Source of the DNA: an uncultured Ruminococcus sp.
GTDB lineage: Bacteria; Bacillota; Clostridia; Oscillospirales; Acutalibacteraceae
Length of the DNA stretch: 44,117 bases
Reading direction: 5' to 3'
Assembly: GCA_902789345.1 (NCBI GenBank)
Contig: CADANT010000008.1
Location: forward strand, 1 to 44,117
Of the stretch, positions 15,170-23,332 are shown piece after piece. A program made the translations under genes and the position numbers. Numbering within the stretch: the stretch's first letter is position 1; each line of letters starts with the position of its first letter. Below the pieces are notes generated by a model. It was not told the origin of the DNA and ran no database searches. It saw only the letters and a list, made by a program, of their open reading frames with translations.

Positions 15170-16238
15170 AATTAATACTCTTATTCACGAGTATATATAT
15201 AATGATATTTTGTCGGTAGCTGATGCAGAGCTTCCTTGGGAAAAAATGAAGAATAAAACAATACTTCTTACAGGTGCTGCAGGCTTTATAGGCTACTATC
15301 TGACAATGGCTATGCTAATCAGAAACGACCTTTACGGCGACAATATTAAGGTGCTTGCACTGGTGCGAAACGGAGAAAAGGCTAAAAAGCGTTTTGGCGA
15401 CGCACTAAACAGAAGTGACATTACGCTGTTGGTTCAGGATGTGTGCAGTGAAATTAAAACCGAAGAAAAGGCGGACTATGTTATTCACGCCGCAAGCCAG
15501 GCAAGCGCTTATTTCTTTGAAAATGACCCTGTAGGAACAATAGACGCTAACCTTACAGGTACTTACAAGGTTTTAGAGTATGCAAAGGCATGCGGTGCTG
15601 TAACGCTGTTTGTTTCTAGCTTGAAAATATACGGTGCTTTGCACACAGGCAAAATGAAAATAGAAGAAACCGACATTGGCTATATCGACCATACATCATA
15701 CAAAAACTGCTATGCGCAGGGGAAAAGAGCCTCTGAAACACTGTGTGCCTCTTTCCACAAACAGTATGGTTTAAGCATAAAAATAGCAAGACCAAGCTAT
15801 ATTTACGGCCCGTCCAGTCTTAATGACGACAGAGTGTGGGCACAGTTTATTGCCAATATTGTACGCAACCAAAGTATTCTGCTTAAAAGCGCAGGCGCAC
15901 CTTACCGTTCATTCTGCTATGTAACAGATACCGCAACTGCACTTTTGAAGATTCTGCTTGACGGAAAGGATATTTATCCATACAACATTTCTGCCGAGCA
16001 TTCTAATGTAACTATCAGAAACTTTGCAAAAGCGGCTGTTGAGGCGTTCCCGGAAAGAAATCTTTCCCTGTCCTTTGCAAACAAAGAGGACGAAAAGGAG
16101 CCTGAAATTTCATATATTAACGCAACACCTGAAATTCTTGACAGCACAAGGCTTAATGAACTTGGCTGGACGGCAAAGGTAGACCTTACCGACGGTATTA
16201 GGCGTGCCGTTAAAATTGTGGAATTGCAAAATAGTTAA
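15159..16238 (+). CDS. NAD-dependent epimerase/dehydratase (extended SDR)
   Basis: The 359-residue extended SDR has an intact cofactor motif GAAGFIG (39-45), the HAASQAS segment, the catalytic serine region FVSSLKIYG, and the Tyr/Lys pair in YAQGKR. ARPSYIYGP further along is typical of sugar-nucleotide epimerases and dehydratases. It would act on a nucleotide-linked sugar or polyol. The exact reaction is not readable. ATG 15159 is chosen over 15129 because AGAGGA precedes it and it overlaps the cytidylyltransferase stop by 11 bp. The N-terminus outside the Rossmann fold resembles that of the next protein, so the two genes are probably duplicated SDRs. Confidence 0.9.
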   Translation: MDCKINTLIHEYIYNDILSVADAELPWEKMKNKTILLTGAAGFIGYYLTMAMLIRNDLYGDNIKVLALVRNGEKAKKRFGDALNRSDITLLVQDVCSEIKTEEKADYVIHAASQASAYFFENDPVGTIDANLTGTYKVLEYAKACGAVTLFVSSLKIYGALHTGKMKIEETDIGYIDHTSYKNCYAQGKRASETLCASFHKQYGLSIKIARPSYIYGPSSLNDDRVWAQFIANIVRNQSILLKSAGAPYRSFCYVTDTATALLKILLDGKDIYPYNISAEHSNVTIRNFAKAAVEAFPERNLSLSFANKEDEKEPEISYINATPEILDSTRLNELGWTAKVDLTDGIRRAVKIVELQNS

Positions 16239-16252
16239 CATACGGAGCTGCT

Positions 16253-18151
16253 ATGGAACTTAGTAAAGTACTGGGGCAGTATGAGCTTGACTGGGCATAC
16301 CATTTGGCTGCCCACAGTAAAGACGACTACCCTTTTGAAAAACTTAAAAATAAGACTGTATATATTTCTGGCTGTCAGGATTTTTTTTCTAAGGCGGTTT
16401 TATATTGCTTCTTTGGATTAAATGACCTGCATAAGCTGAATATAAAAATTTCTCTTATTGCAAAAAGTACATCGGCATTAAACGGTATTTTTCCGGCACT
16501 TTTAAAGCGAGAGGATTTCTCCTTTAGACTGTTGGAGGATTTAAGCAATGTACAGGATAAGGCGGATTATTTTATTTACACAGGCTGTTGCAGTAAGGCA
16601 ACCGACGGACTACCTGAAAGCTTTATTGACGAGGTTTCGGTGTTGGAGAAATGCCTGGACTTTGCAGGTAGGTGTGAAATTGGCAGATTTATTTTATTCT
16701 CTGACTACCGTGTTTACGGAAAAATTGACAGAGGATATGTAATATCTGAGGGCGAGTACGGCAGTATTGACCTTACAAGGGGCAGTGGATATGATGCAGA
16801 GCTTTTGCAGACTCTTGAAGCACTGGTGCCTGTTTACGGAAAAAAATACAGCTTTTCACATATGATTTTGCGTTCGGGCATAATGCTTGGCGCAAAAACA
16901 GGCTTTGACGAAAATCTGTTTTATGACTTGTTTAGAGCTGTGGCAAAGGGCGAAAGTATTGAAATGGTTCGCTCTACTAAAAAGTATTCTTTTACTTATA
17001 TAAATGACTTCTTTACTGCAATGTTTTGGAGTATGGTTAAGTTTAGCCCAAACAATGTGTATAATGTTGTCAGCAAGGACTGTACTATGTCTACAGGAAT
17101 GTTGGCGGCAAAGCTTTTTGACCTTTACCCGGAAAAGTGCAAAATACAGTTAGTTGACGCTAAAAAGGACCCGTCCTATGGTGTTGCTATGAATTGCCAA
17201 AAACTGCCGGTGGACGGTTTTGAGCCTGAGGTTACAATGGACGAGATTATCCAACTTATGGTGGAAAGTATGTCTGCCGCAGACGATGAAATGTTTTTGT
17301 ACCAATACTCCCACGACGGCAAGCTGAAGAATATACAAAGCCTGCTTTTGGGATATTTGCTGGATGTAGACAGAATATGTAAAAAGCATAACATTAAGTA
17401 TTTCTTAGGCGGCGGAACACTGCTTGGCGCAATAAGACACCACGGCTTTATTCCGTGGGATGATGATGCGGATATTATGATGCTGAGAGAGGATTATGAC
17501 AAATTCCTGCAGGTAGCGCCTACCGAAATGCCAAAGGAGCTTTCTTTCCAAACCTCTGACACAGACAAGGGCTGTCATTATCCTTTTGCAAAAATAAGGC
17601 TTAACAATACTATGTTTGCCACAAAGTACTCAAAGGCTCATAACGATATGAACAACGGTATGGCTTTTGACATTTTTGCCCACGACGCTACGGCTAATTC
17701 AAAACTAGGCAGAAAGTTGCATTTGCAGTTTACACTGCTTATTCGTTCAATGATATTTAACAGATGGAATAAGCGGAAAATTGACAACGGCCACAAGGTT
17801 CAGTCATTTTTGGCAAATATACTTAAGGTTATATTCCCAATACCTGTTTCCGAGTGGATTCAGTATAAAATATTTAAAATGTTCCGAGGCAGAAAGGACA
17901 ATAAATATTTGTATGACGGAATGGGCAGAAATGTATACAAGGGCGACTTCCCGAAATACTATTTAGACGAAGCTATTGAATGGGATTTTGAGGGACATAA
18001 GCTGCCTGTACCAAAGGAATATGACAAGTACCTAAGGTATTTGTACGGCGATTATGAGCGTGTTATTTTGCCGTGGGGCAGACAAACATGCCACGATATT
18101 GTAAACCTTGACCTTGGTGAGTTTTGCAAGTTTCAGCTTCCTGAAAACTAA
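16253..18151 (+). CDS. Degenerate SDR domain fused to a LicD-family transferase
   Basis: The 632-residue protein has two parts. Residues about 1-340 follow the SDR encoded just upstream, including ELDWAYHLAA and PFEKLKNKTVYISG near the start, but the glycine cofactor motif is replaced by SGCQDFFSKA (39-48). The tyrosine at 180 is not followed by the expected lysine (YDAEL), so this half is probably not a working reductase. Residues about 360-625 are a LicD/fukutin-type domain: FLGGGTLLGAIRHHGF (384-399) and the metal-binding PWDDDADIMM (401-410). LicD proteins transfer phosphocholine; the related fukutins transfer ribitol-phosphate from CDP-ribitol. It starts after CGGAG, 14 bp after the SDR gene, and ends the operon. 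Confidence 0.9.
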   Translation: MELSKVLGQYELDWAYHLAAHSKDDYPFEKLKNKTVYISGCQDFFSKAVLYCFFGLNDLHKLNIKISLIAKSTSALNGIFPALLKREDFSFRLLEDLSNVQDKADYFIYTGCCSKATDGLPESFIDEVSVLEKCLDFAGRCEIGRFILFSDYRVYGKIDRGYVISEGEYGSIDLTRGSGYDAELLQTLEALVPVYGKKYSFSHMILRSGIMLGAKTGFDENLFYDLFRAVAKGESIEMVRSTKKYSFTYINDFFTAMFWSMVKFSPNNVYNVVSKDCTMSTGMLAAKLFDLYPEKCKIQLVDAKKDPSYGVAMNCQKLPVDGFEPEVTMDEIIQLMVESMSAADDEMFLYQYSHDGKLKNIQSLLLGYLLDVDRICKKHNIKYFLGGGTLLGAIRHHGFIPWDDDADIMMLREDYDKFLQVAPTEMPKELSFQTSDTDKGCHYPFAKIRLNNTMFATKYSKAHNDMNNGMAFDIFAHDATANSKLGRKLHLQFTLLIRSMIFNRWNKRKIDNGHKVQSFLANILKVIFPIPVSEWIQYKIFKMFRGRKDNKYLYDGMGRNVYKGDFPKYYLDEAIEWDFEGHKLPVPKEYDKYLRYLYGDYERVILPWGRQTCHDIVNLDLGEFCKFQLPEN

Positions 18152-18312
18152 AATTTAACCTTATAAAGGGGCAGGGCGAAAGGCGCTGGGATTAAGTATA
18201 CTAACCTTAAAAGGCTTAATTACTGCCTAAAAATAAAGTGAAAAATGCAACAGCAAGTGTGAATATGCAAAACTTGTGGCAATATTTTTGGCTGTAAAAT
18301 TTAATATTTAAG

Positions 18313-18351
18313 TTCCCCGAGGAATATGGTTTTTAGCATATTTTCGGGGAA
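18313..18351 (+). terminator. Terminator of the glycan export operon
   Basis: The stem TTCCCCGA...TCGGGGAA (18313-18351) carries an extension AATATG/CATATT across a small internal mismatch, and is followed by TTGTTGTT. It lies 160 bp after the LicD gene. Confidence 0.6.
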
Positions 18352-18449
18352 TTGTTGTTATAACTAATTATTTTTAACTGCTTGCAGGCTTTTTTGACAG
18401 ATTGAATTTATACCGGAAAATTTGTTACACAAATGTTGCTTTTTATTGG

Positions 18450-18478
18450 TTGACACTATTTGGATTGTGAAGTAAACT
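18450..18478 (+). promoter_or_regulatory. sigma-A type promoter of the YhgE/Pip gene
   Basis: TTGACA (18450-18455) and TAAACT (18473-18478) are separated by 17 bp, about 75 bp before the GTG start. Confidence 0.8.
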
Positions 18479-18553
18479 TGTGCTGTTAAGCGTGACAAGG
18501 GAATAAATAATCATATATTGTTTCTACGCTTTAAATTGTAAGGAGGAGATTGG

Positions 18554-20701
18554 GTGAAAAAGATTTTTAAAGTATTTTTAAGTGATATTAAGAAAATTTT
18601 CAGCAGACCTTTTGCCGCCATTGTTATGGTTGGTATTCTTATTTTACCCTCGCTGTATGCCTGGGTAAATATTTATGCCTGCTGGGACCCTTATGGAAAT
18701 ACAAAAAATCTAAAGGTAGCCGTTGCAAATGTTGACAAGGGTGCCGATATTTTAGGCGTAAATGTTAGTATTGGCAGTAAGGTAATTGATAATTTAACAA
18801 AGAATGATGTTATTAACTGGCAGTTTACAGACAAGGACACAGCCTTACAAGGAGTAGAGGACGGCACCTACTATGCGGCTGTAATAATACCGGAGGATTT
18901 TACAAAGGATATGACCAGTATCCTGAAAAAGGACATTACAAAGCCAAAGATAGACTACTATGTAAACCAAAAGAAGAATGCCATAGCGCCAAAAATTACC
19001 GACAAGGTGGCTTCGTCTATTCAACAGCAAATTGATGAAACCTTTATTTCTACAGTTGCTTCAACACTTAGTAACATTGCTATTGATACCCACGATGATG
19101 TTGACGGAGATGTAACAAACATAGTTAATAATTTAAAAGATACAGTCCAAATGGTTGACCAGGATTTGGATAATCTAAAAAATGATGTAAAAACCTTTAA
19201 ATCCCTAACAACCACACTAAGCTCTTTGGTTGACACTACAAGAGAGTCTGTACCTAAGGACGCTTTTTCAAATGCTTCAAAGCTTGCCTCTGACACAGCA
19301 GATACAGCAAGAGCCGCAAATAATTTTGTAAATGATATGAGCGGAAGCCTGGATACTATTGTAAGTATGGCTGAAAGCGATATGCTGCAAATAAGCAACG
19401 ACTTTTCATCTGCCATAGCTTCTGTAGACACTGCCAACAACACTGTGGCAGACAGGGTTGATTTGGTTTATAACAAATGCGCTACACTTAATTCATATTG
19501 CAGTGATATTTTGGCTGTAGTGCAAACCCTTGAGGGCTATTTCCCAGATTTACAGGGGCTAAAGCAAATGGACAGCAAACTGACCGAGGCAATAAGTGAT
19601 TTAAGCCTTTTACAGACAGACCTTTATGACGCCGCTTCTTCACTGCGAAGTGCAGGTACACTGGCTGCAGAAAAGCAGGCAAGCATAGAAAACAGAATTT
19701 CCACACTAAGAGGTTTGTTCTCTGACATTAAGTCAAATTACAGATTACAGGTTTCTCCAAAGATAGATACTCTTACAGACAGTTTGTATGATAACCTAAA
19801 GAGCCTTAGCAGCTTTTTAACTACTATGGGTGGTGTCGATTGGGACAAAACCCTTAACAGTATGGATAAAAGCCTTACTTCTGCGGCAGATACCTTTGAC
19901 GGTTTAACCGTTACTTTAGATACAGCTCAAAAAAAGATTAAAAATCTACTAAAGGATATTGAGGACGCTTTGGACTCTGACGAAATTGATGCAATTAAGA
20001 GCCTAATTACAAGAGATCCTGATGAAACCGCCGCGTTTCTGTCTTCACCTGTTGATTTGCAGACAAACAGTGTTTACGCTATTGAAAATTACGGTTCTGC
20101 AATGACACCGTTCTATACAGTGCTGTGCCTTTGGGTTGGTTCTGTAATTTTGATAGCAATGCTAAAGGTGCAAATAATCGACGCTGAAGAAAGAAAGCTA
20201 AGACCGGTGCAGTGCTATTTTGGCAGATATTTACTGTTCTTTGCCGCAGGCGTTGTACAGGCGGTAATTGCTTGTCTGGGCGATTTATATGTTTTGGGAA
20301 TACAGTGTCCGCACCCTGTGGCCTTTGTATTTGCAGGTGCTTATACAGCCTTTGTATTTACACTGTTTGTTTACACACTGGTTATTTCCTTTGCAGAAAT
20401 AGGCAAGGCTATAGCGGTTGTATTTTTGGTTATACAAATTGCCGGTGCAGGCGGTACATTCCCAATAGAAACTACCCCGCAGGTTTTCCAGGCGTTAAAC
20501 CCACTGCTTCCTTTTACAGGTGCAATAAATGCAATGCGTGAGGCCATTGGCGGTATGCACGGCTGTGACTACTGGCTGTATTTGCTGCAGCTGTCAGCCT
20601 ATATTCCGATTGCTCTTATAATAGGACTTGTATTGAGAAAACCGTTAATTTTGTTGAATCATAAGCTTGAAGGAAAGCTTCATGAAACTGGAATAATGTA
20701 A
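18554..20701 (+). CDS. YhgE/Pip-family membrane protein
   Basis: The 715-residue protein has the YhgE/Pip layout. One N-terminal helix (about 20-40) is followed by the family motif PSLYAWVNIYACWDPYGNT, a long extracellular coiled-coil region (about 150-510) rich in Asp, Ser and Thr, and about five C-terminal helices from residue 513. The ABC-2-like membrane part and the C-terminal FPIETTPQVFQALNPLLPFTGAINAMREAIGG segment fit the family. Members include phage infection protein (Pip) and components linked to type VII secretion in other Firmicutes; the role here is not known. The start is GTG 18554 with an excellent AGGAGGAG upstream. A hairpin at 20713-20750 ends the transcript. Confidence 0.9.
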   Translation: MKKIFKVFLSDIKKIFSRPFAAIVMVGILILPSLYAWVNIYACWDPYGNTKNLKVAVANVDKGADILGVNVSIGSKVIDNLTKNDVINWQFTDKDTALQGVEDGTYYAAVIIPEDFTKDMTSILKKDITKPKIDYYVNQKKNAIAPKITDKVASSIQQQIDETFISTVASTLSNIAIDTHDDVDGDVTNIVNNLKDTVQMVDQDLDNLKNDVKTFKSLTTTLSSLVDTTRESVPKDAFSNASKLASDTADTARAANNFVNDMSGSLDTIVSMAESDMLQISNDFSSAIASVDTANNTVADRVDLVYNKCATLNSYCSDILAVVQTLEGYFPDLQGLKQMDSKLTEAISDLSLLQTDLYDAASSLRSAGTLAAEKQASIENRISTLRGLFSDIKSNYRLQVSPKIDTLTDSLYDNLKSLSSFLTTMGGVDWDKTLNSMDKSLTSAADTFDGLTVTLDTAQKKIKNLLKDIEDALDSDEIDAIKSLITRDPDETAAFLSSPVDLQTNSVYAIENYGSAMTPFYTVLCLWVGSVILIAMLKVQIIDAEERKLRPVQCYFGRYLLFFAAGVVQAVIACLGDLYVLGIQCPHPVAFVFAGAYTAFVFTLFVYTLVISFAEIGKAIAVVFLVIQIAGAGGTFPIETTPQVFQALNPLLPFTGAINAMREAIGGMHGCDYWLYLLQLSAYIPIALIIGLVLRKPLILLNHKLEGKLHETGIM

Positions 20702-20712
20702 CATTTATATTT

Positions 20713-20750
20713 TACAGCCCCGTTGTTGACTTTACAGCTTCGGGGCTGTA
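20713..20750 (+). terminator. Terminator after the YhgE/Pip gene
   Basis: A 10-bp stem (TACAGCCCCG at 20713-20722 with CGGGGCTGTA at 20741-20750) with an 18-nt loop is followed by TTATATAC. The U tract is weak. Confidence 0.65.
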
Positions 20751-20790
20751 TTATATACAAATGAAAAAAGTTATTATAGGAGAAAGTTTT

Positions 20791-21849
20791 ATGAAAAAGA
20801 CCTTACTATGTTGTTTATTGGCGCTTACCGCCATTGCGGCGGCAGGCTGTAACAGCAGTGCCGACAGCAATAAAAATGCCACAGATACATCTGCTACCCA
20901 GGCTGTAAGCTCTGCCACTGAGGCTACAGAACAGCCTACAGGCAAAAGCTACATAGCAAAGCCGAATTATATAGAGGACAGCGATGTTGATATAAACAAC
21001 ACAACATCACAGGGCAGGTTCTGCTACAGTCAGCTTTCTGACAAACAAAAGCTGTATTACGAAAAGCTTCGTACAGCTGTAGAACAGCAAAGAAAGGGTT
21101 TGTACTGGAATAACCGTGAATGTACAGCACAGGAGATTGACGACCTTTTAAATTACATTACATATGATTATCCTGAGTATTTTTGGTTTTCAAGGGAAAA
21201 TACCGGTGCGGAAACTATAAACGATAAGCTTGTATATAGAGTGAAATTTCATTATGAATACGATGCCGACCAGGCTAAGGAGCTTCAGGGCAAGCTGAAA
21301 ACCGTTACAGATGAGTTTCTAAAGGAAGCTAAAAAGCAGAAAACTGATTATGAAAAATCACTGTATACCTATGAGTATATAATTAACAACACTAAATACA
21401 ATCAGAAAAACGCCACAGCCGGGTACAATTATTTTACTGAAATGGAAAGCGACGATGTGCTTGCTTGCTGGAATATTACAGGCGTACTGCTAAACGGTGA
21501 CGCTGTTTGCCGTGGTTATACACAGGCTTATCAGTATTTAATGAATTTGCAGGGCATAGAATGTGCTTATGTAGTGGGGGATAATCACTGTTGGAATTTA
21601 ACCAAGCTGGACAATGAATGGTATTATACCGATGTTACCTGGGGTGATCCTTTTACAGAGGAAACAGACCCTGAAACCGGTGAGGTAAAATATACAGAGG
21701 ACGGCATTGACTACAGCTACCTTAATATGACCACAGAACAGCTTTTAAAGATACATAAGCCTGACCCGAACTTTAAGCTGGAATTGCCTGAGTGTACTGC
21801 CACAAAGGATTCGCCTACAGCAATTCGCGGTGATAATCCGAGGGACTAA
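20791..21849 (+). CDS. Transglutaminase-like domain lipoprotein
   Basis: The 352-residue protein begins with a lipoprotein signal peptide; the lipobox AAAGC puts the lipidated Cys at residue 20, so it is anchored on the outer face of the membrane. A Ser/Thr/Ala-rich linker (about 21-55) follows. The C-terminal half carries a transglutaminase/cysteine-peptidase-like core: Cys240 in GDAVCRGY, His266 in GDNHCWN and Asp281 in YTDVTWGDP. These domains occur in surface proteins as peptidases or cross-linking enzymes, so the triad suggests activity but not substrate. ATG 20791 is chosen over 20761 because TAGGAG precedes it and it begins the signal peptide. Confidence 0.9.
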   Translation: MKKTLLCCLLALTAIAAAGCNSSADSNKNATDTSATQAVSSATEATEQPTGKSYIAKPNYIEDSDVDINNTTSQGRFCYSQLSDKQKLYYEKLRTAVEQQRKGLYWNNRECTAQEIDDLLNYITYDYPEYFWFSRENTGAETINDKLVYRVKFHYEYDADQAKELQGKLKTVTDEFLKEAKKQKTDYEKSLYTYEYIINNTKYNQKNATAGYNYFTEMESDDVLACWNITGVLLNGDAVCRGYTQAYQYLMNLQGIECAYVVGDNHCWNLTKLDNEWYYTDVTWGDPFTEETDPETGEVKYTEDGIDYSYLNMTTEQLLKIHKPDPNFKLELPECTATKDSPTAIRGDNPRD

Positions 21850-21915
21850 TTGTAGTGTAATTATAATCACAGAGAACTAAAGTAATTAAAAAACTTAATT
21901 AAAAACGAAGTGAAA

Positions 21916-21969
21916 AAGCCGCAATTTTCAAAGCACGGTACGGTGCAGTGAAAATTTGCGGCTTATATT
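21916..21969. terminator. Bidirectional terminator between lipoprotein and alarmone synthetase genes
   Basis: AAGCCGCAATTTTCA (from 21916) pairs with TGAAAATTTGCGGCTT (to 21964) with a single bulge, and is followed by ATATTTTT. The inner GCACGGTACGGTGC can form a second helix. The stem lies between convergent genes. Confidence 0.8.
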
Positions 21970-22001
21970 TTTAAATGTTTAGCAGAAATGTGTGCCTAAA
22001 A

Positions 22002-22664
22002 TTAAGCGTCCTCTTTAAATTCGGTAGGCATTGGCAGTCTGCTGTTTTGTTGGGTATATATTGCCTCCATTTTAAGGCTTATCATATTCAGTTCTTCTGA
22101 ATACTGTTGGAATTTTTTGCTTATTTCTCCATAGAACTCGTCCTTTAGGGTTTTGTAGTGGAGCTGGTGCTCAATACTTGCCCAACAGTCCATGGTAAGA
22201 GTTCTTATTTGCAGCTCTACAGGGTAATATTCCACACCCTTTAGGTAGTGTACAGGTACTACTACAATCATATGATAGCTGCGGTAGCCGGATTCTTTCG
22301 GGTTGCGTATATAGTCGCTTTCCTTTACAACATCCAGGCAGGACTTCAAAGCACGCACAACCTCATAAACATCCTGCTGGTAATAGGTAATAACCCTTAC
22401 ACCGGCAATGTCAGTTAAATATTCCTTGGCGTATTCAATCTGTGTAGGGTAGCCCCTAAGGGCAAGCTTTTTTATGATACTGTCCAAGGATTTTACTCTA
22501 TGTATAATTTGATGAATAGGGTTGTGTCTGTGAAGCTGACCGTAATCGGAGTCAAGTGCTTCAAGTCTTATTTTAACAAGCTTAATAGCGTCGTTATAAG
22601 GTCTTATGAATTGGTCATATTCCTTAATAAAGTGTGCCATTTCCTTTGCGTAATTGTTATCCAT
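22002..22664 (-). CDS. Small alarmone synthetase (RelQ/YjbM-like GTP pyrophosphokinase)
   Basis: The 220-residue protein consists of the RelA/SpoT synthetase domain alone, without the HD hydrolase domain or the TGS/ACT regulatory regions. Family motifs are DIAGVRVITYYQQDVYEV (about 87-104), GYRSYHMIVVVPV (about 127-139), VELQIRT, and DCWASIEHQLHYK in the active site. It would transfer pyrophosphate from ATP to GTP or GDP, making (p)ppGpp in the stringent response. Its length fits RelQ-type enzymes. It is convergent with the lipoprotein gene and starts at an ATG after GAGAGGAAGC. It is probably transcribed alone. Confidence 0.93.
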   Translation of the reverse strand: MDNNYAKEMAHFIKEYDQFIRPYNDAIKLVKIRLEALDSDYGQLHRHNPIHQIIHRVKSLDSIIKKLALRGYPTQIEYAKEYLTDIAGVRVITYYQQDVYEVVRALKSCLDVVKESDYIRNPKESGYRSYHMIVVVPVHYLKGVEYYPVELQIRTLTMDCWASIEHQLHYKTLKDEFYGEISKKFQQYSEELNMISLKMEAIYTQQNSRLPMPTEFKEDA

Positions 22665-22869
22665 TACATATGCTTCCTCTCAATAGTTAAAATGCATAAA
22701 AAACAAACCGACTTATTGTATAAGTTCTACATTTTAAAAACCGTTTTGTTCATAATTTATTCATAATTATATATTATATTATAACTACAGTAAAAAACAA
22801 AAAGAAATAAAAAACAACATTTATTAATTAGTTTTCTCATTTTTTCTTCTTATATATTCTCAGGTAGGG

Positions 22870-22898
22870 GCGTTGCGTAGGCAGCGCTTTTACTATTT
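22870..22898 (+). terminator. Hairpin with T-rich 3' flank on the plus strand
   Basis: GCGTTGC (22870-22876) pairs with GCAGCGC (22881-22887) through a 4-nt loop and is followed by TTTTACTATTTT. No plus-strand gene precedes it, so its transcript is unknown. Confidence 0.4.
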
Positions 22899-22909
22899 TA
22901 CAAAATGTT

Positions 22910-22941
22910 TGGGTATTGTCTGCGACAGTACCCATTTTTTA
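22910..22941 (+). terminator. Second plus-strand terminator-like hairpin
   Basis: TGGGTATTGTC (22910-22920) pairs with GACAGTACCCA (22924-22934) with one wobble and a 3-nt loop, followed by TTTTTTATT. In minus orientation, where it could serve the DUF896 gene, the flank is a poorer AACATTTTG. Confidence 0.5.
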
Positions 22942-22954
22942 TTAAAAAACTGAG

Positions 22955-23170
22955 TTAATTGTTTTTCTTTTTTAAGTCCTTAACATTGATTTTGGTGCCG
23001 TCCGGCTTTTCTATAACCATATTGTCAAGCTGACCTGTCAGGCTGGCTTTAAATTCACTTATGTATTCCTGCCTTAGGCTGTTTTGCTCGGCCTGTTCGG
23101 CTTCTGTTAAGCCCTGTGATTTTTTTTTTTTTTTCAGCTCGTTTATGCGGTTGATTTTTTCCTTTTCCAT
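22955..23170 (-). CDS. DUF896 (YnzC-like) small cytoplasmic protein
   Basis: The 71-residue protein matches the DUF896/UPF0291 family of short Firmicute proteins: KINRINELKKKKKSQGLTE, then AEQNSLRQEYISEFKASL and a DGTKINVKDLKKKN tail. The fold is a helical hairpin; no function is established. The start is ATG at 23170, supported by AGAAAGGA about 8 nt before. The family usually has KKKAKE or similar at the poly-Lys site; here the five lysines are all AAA, giving a 15-base homopolymer. An upstream in-frame start is possible but unsupported. Confidence 0.85.
   Translation of the reverse strand: MEKEKINRINELKKKKKSQGLTEAEQAEQNSLRQEYISEFKASLTGQLDNMVIEKPDGTKINVKDLKKKNN
23120..23134. repeat. 15-base T homopolymer inside the DUF896 gene
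   Basis: There are exactly 15 T on the plus strand, or A15 in the coding sense, encoding five AAA lysine codons in frame. It is prone to polymerase slippage. Confidence 0.95.
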
Positions 23171-23273
23171 AACAAATCCTTTCTGTTTAATAACCCTTCT
23201 AGGCATTTTCTATAAAATTATACCATACATAAGTAATAAGTAAATAGATAATTTGTTAAATTTTTGATATTGC

Positions 23274-23302
23274 TTGAATTGAAAAAATACTACTGCTATA
23301 AT
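23274..23302 (+). promoter_or_regulatory. sigma-A type promoter of the P-type ATPase operon
   Basis: TTGAAT (23274-23279) and TATAAT (23297-23302) are separated by 17 bp, 30 bp before the ATG, with AGGAGG between. Confidence 0.85.
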
Positions 23303-23332
23303 TATCAGTATGAGTATATATAGGAGGTTGTT

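Larger units (their letters stand above)
18152..18553. other. 402-bp intergenic region between the glycan operon and yhgE
   Basis: No coding sequence is supported here. It holds the operon-end hairpin (18313-18351), a sigma-A promoter (18450-18478) and the AGGAGGAG ribosome site of the next gene. The 160 bp before the hairpin is AT-rich and shows no feature I recognise. Confidence 0.7.
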
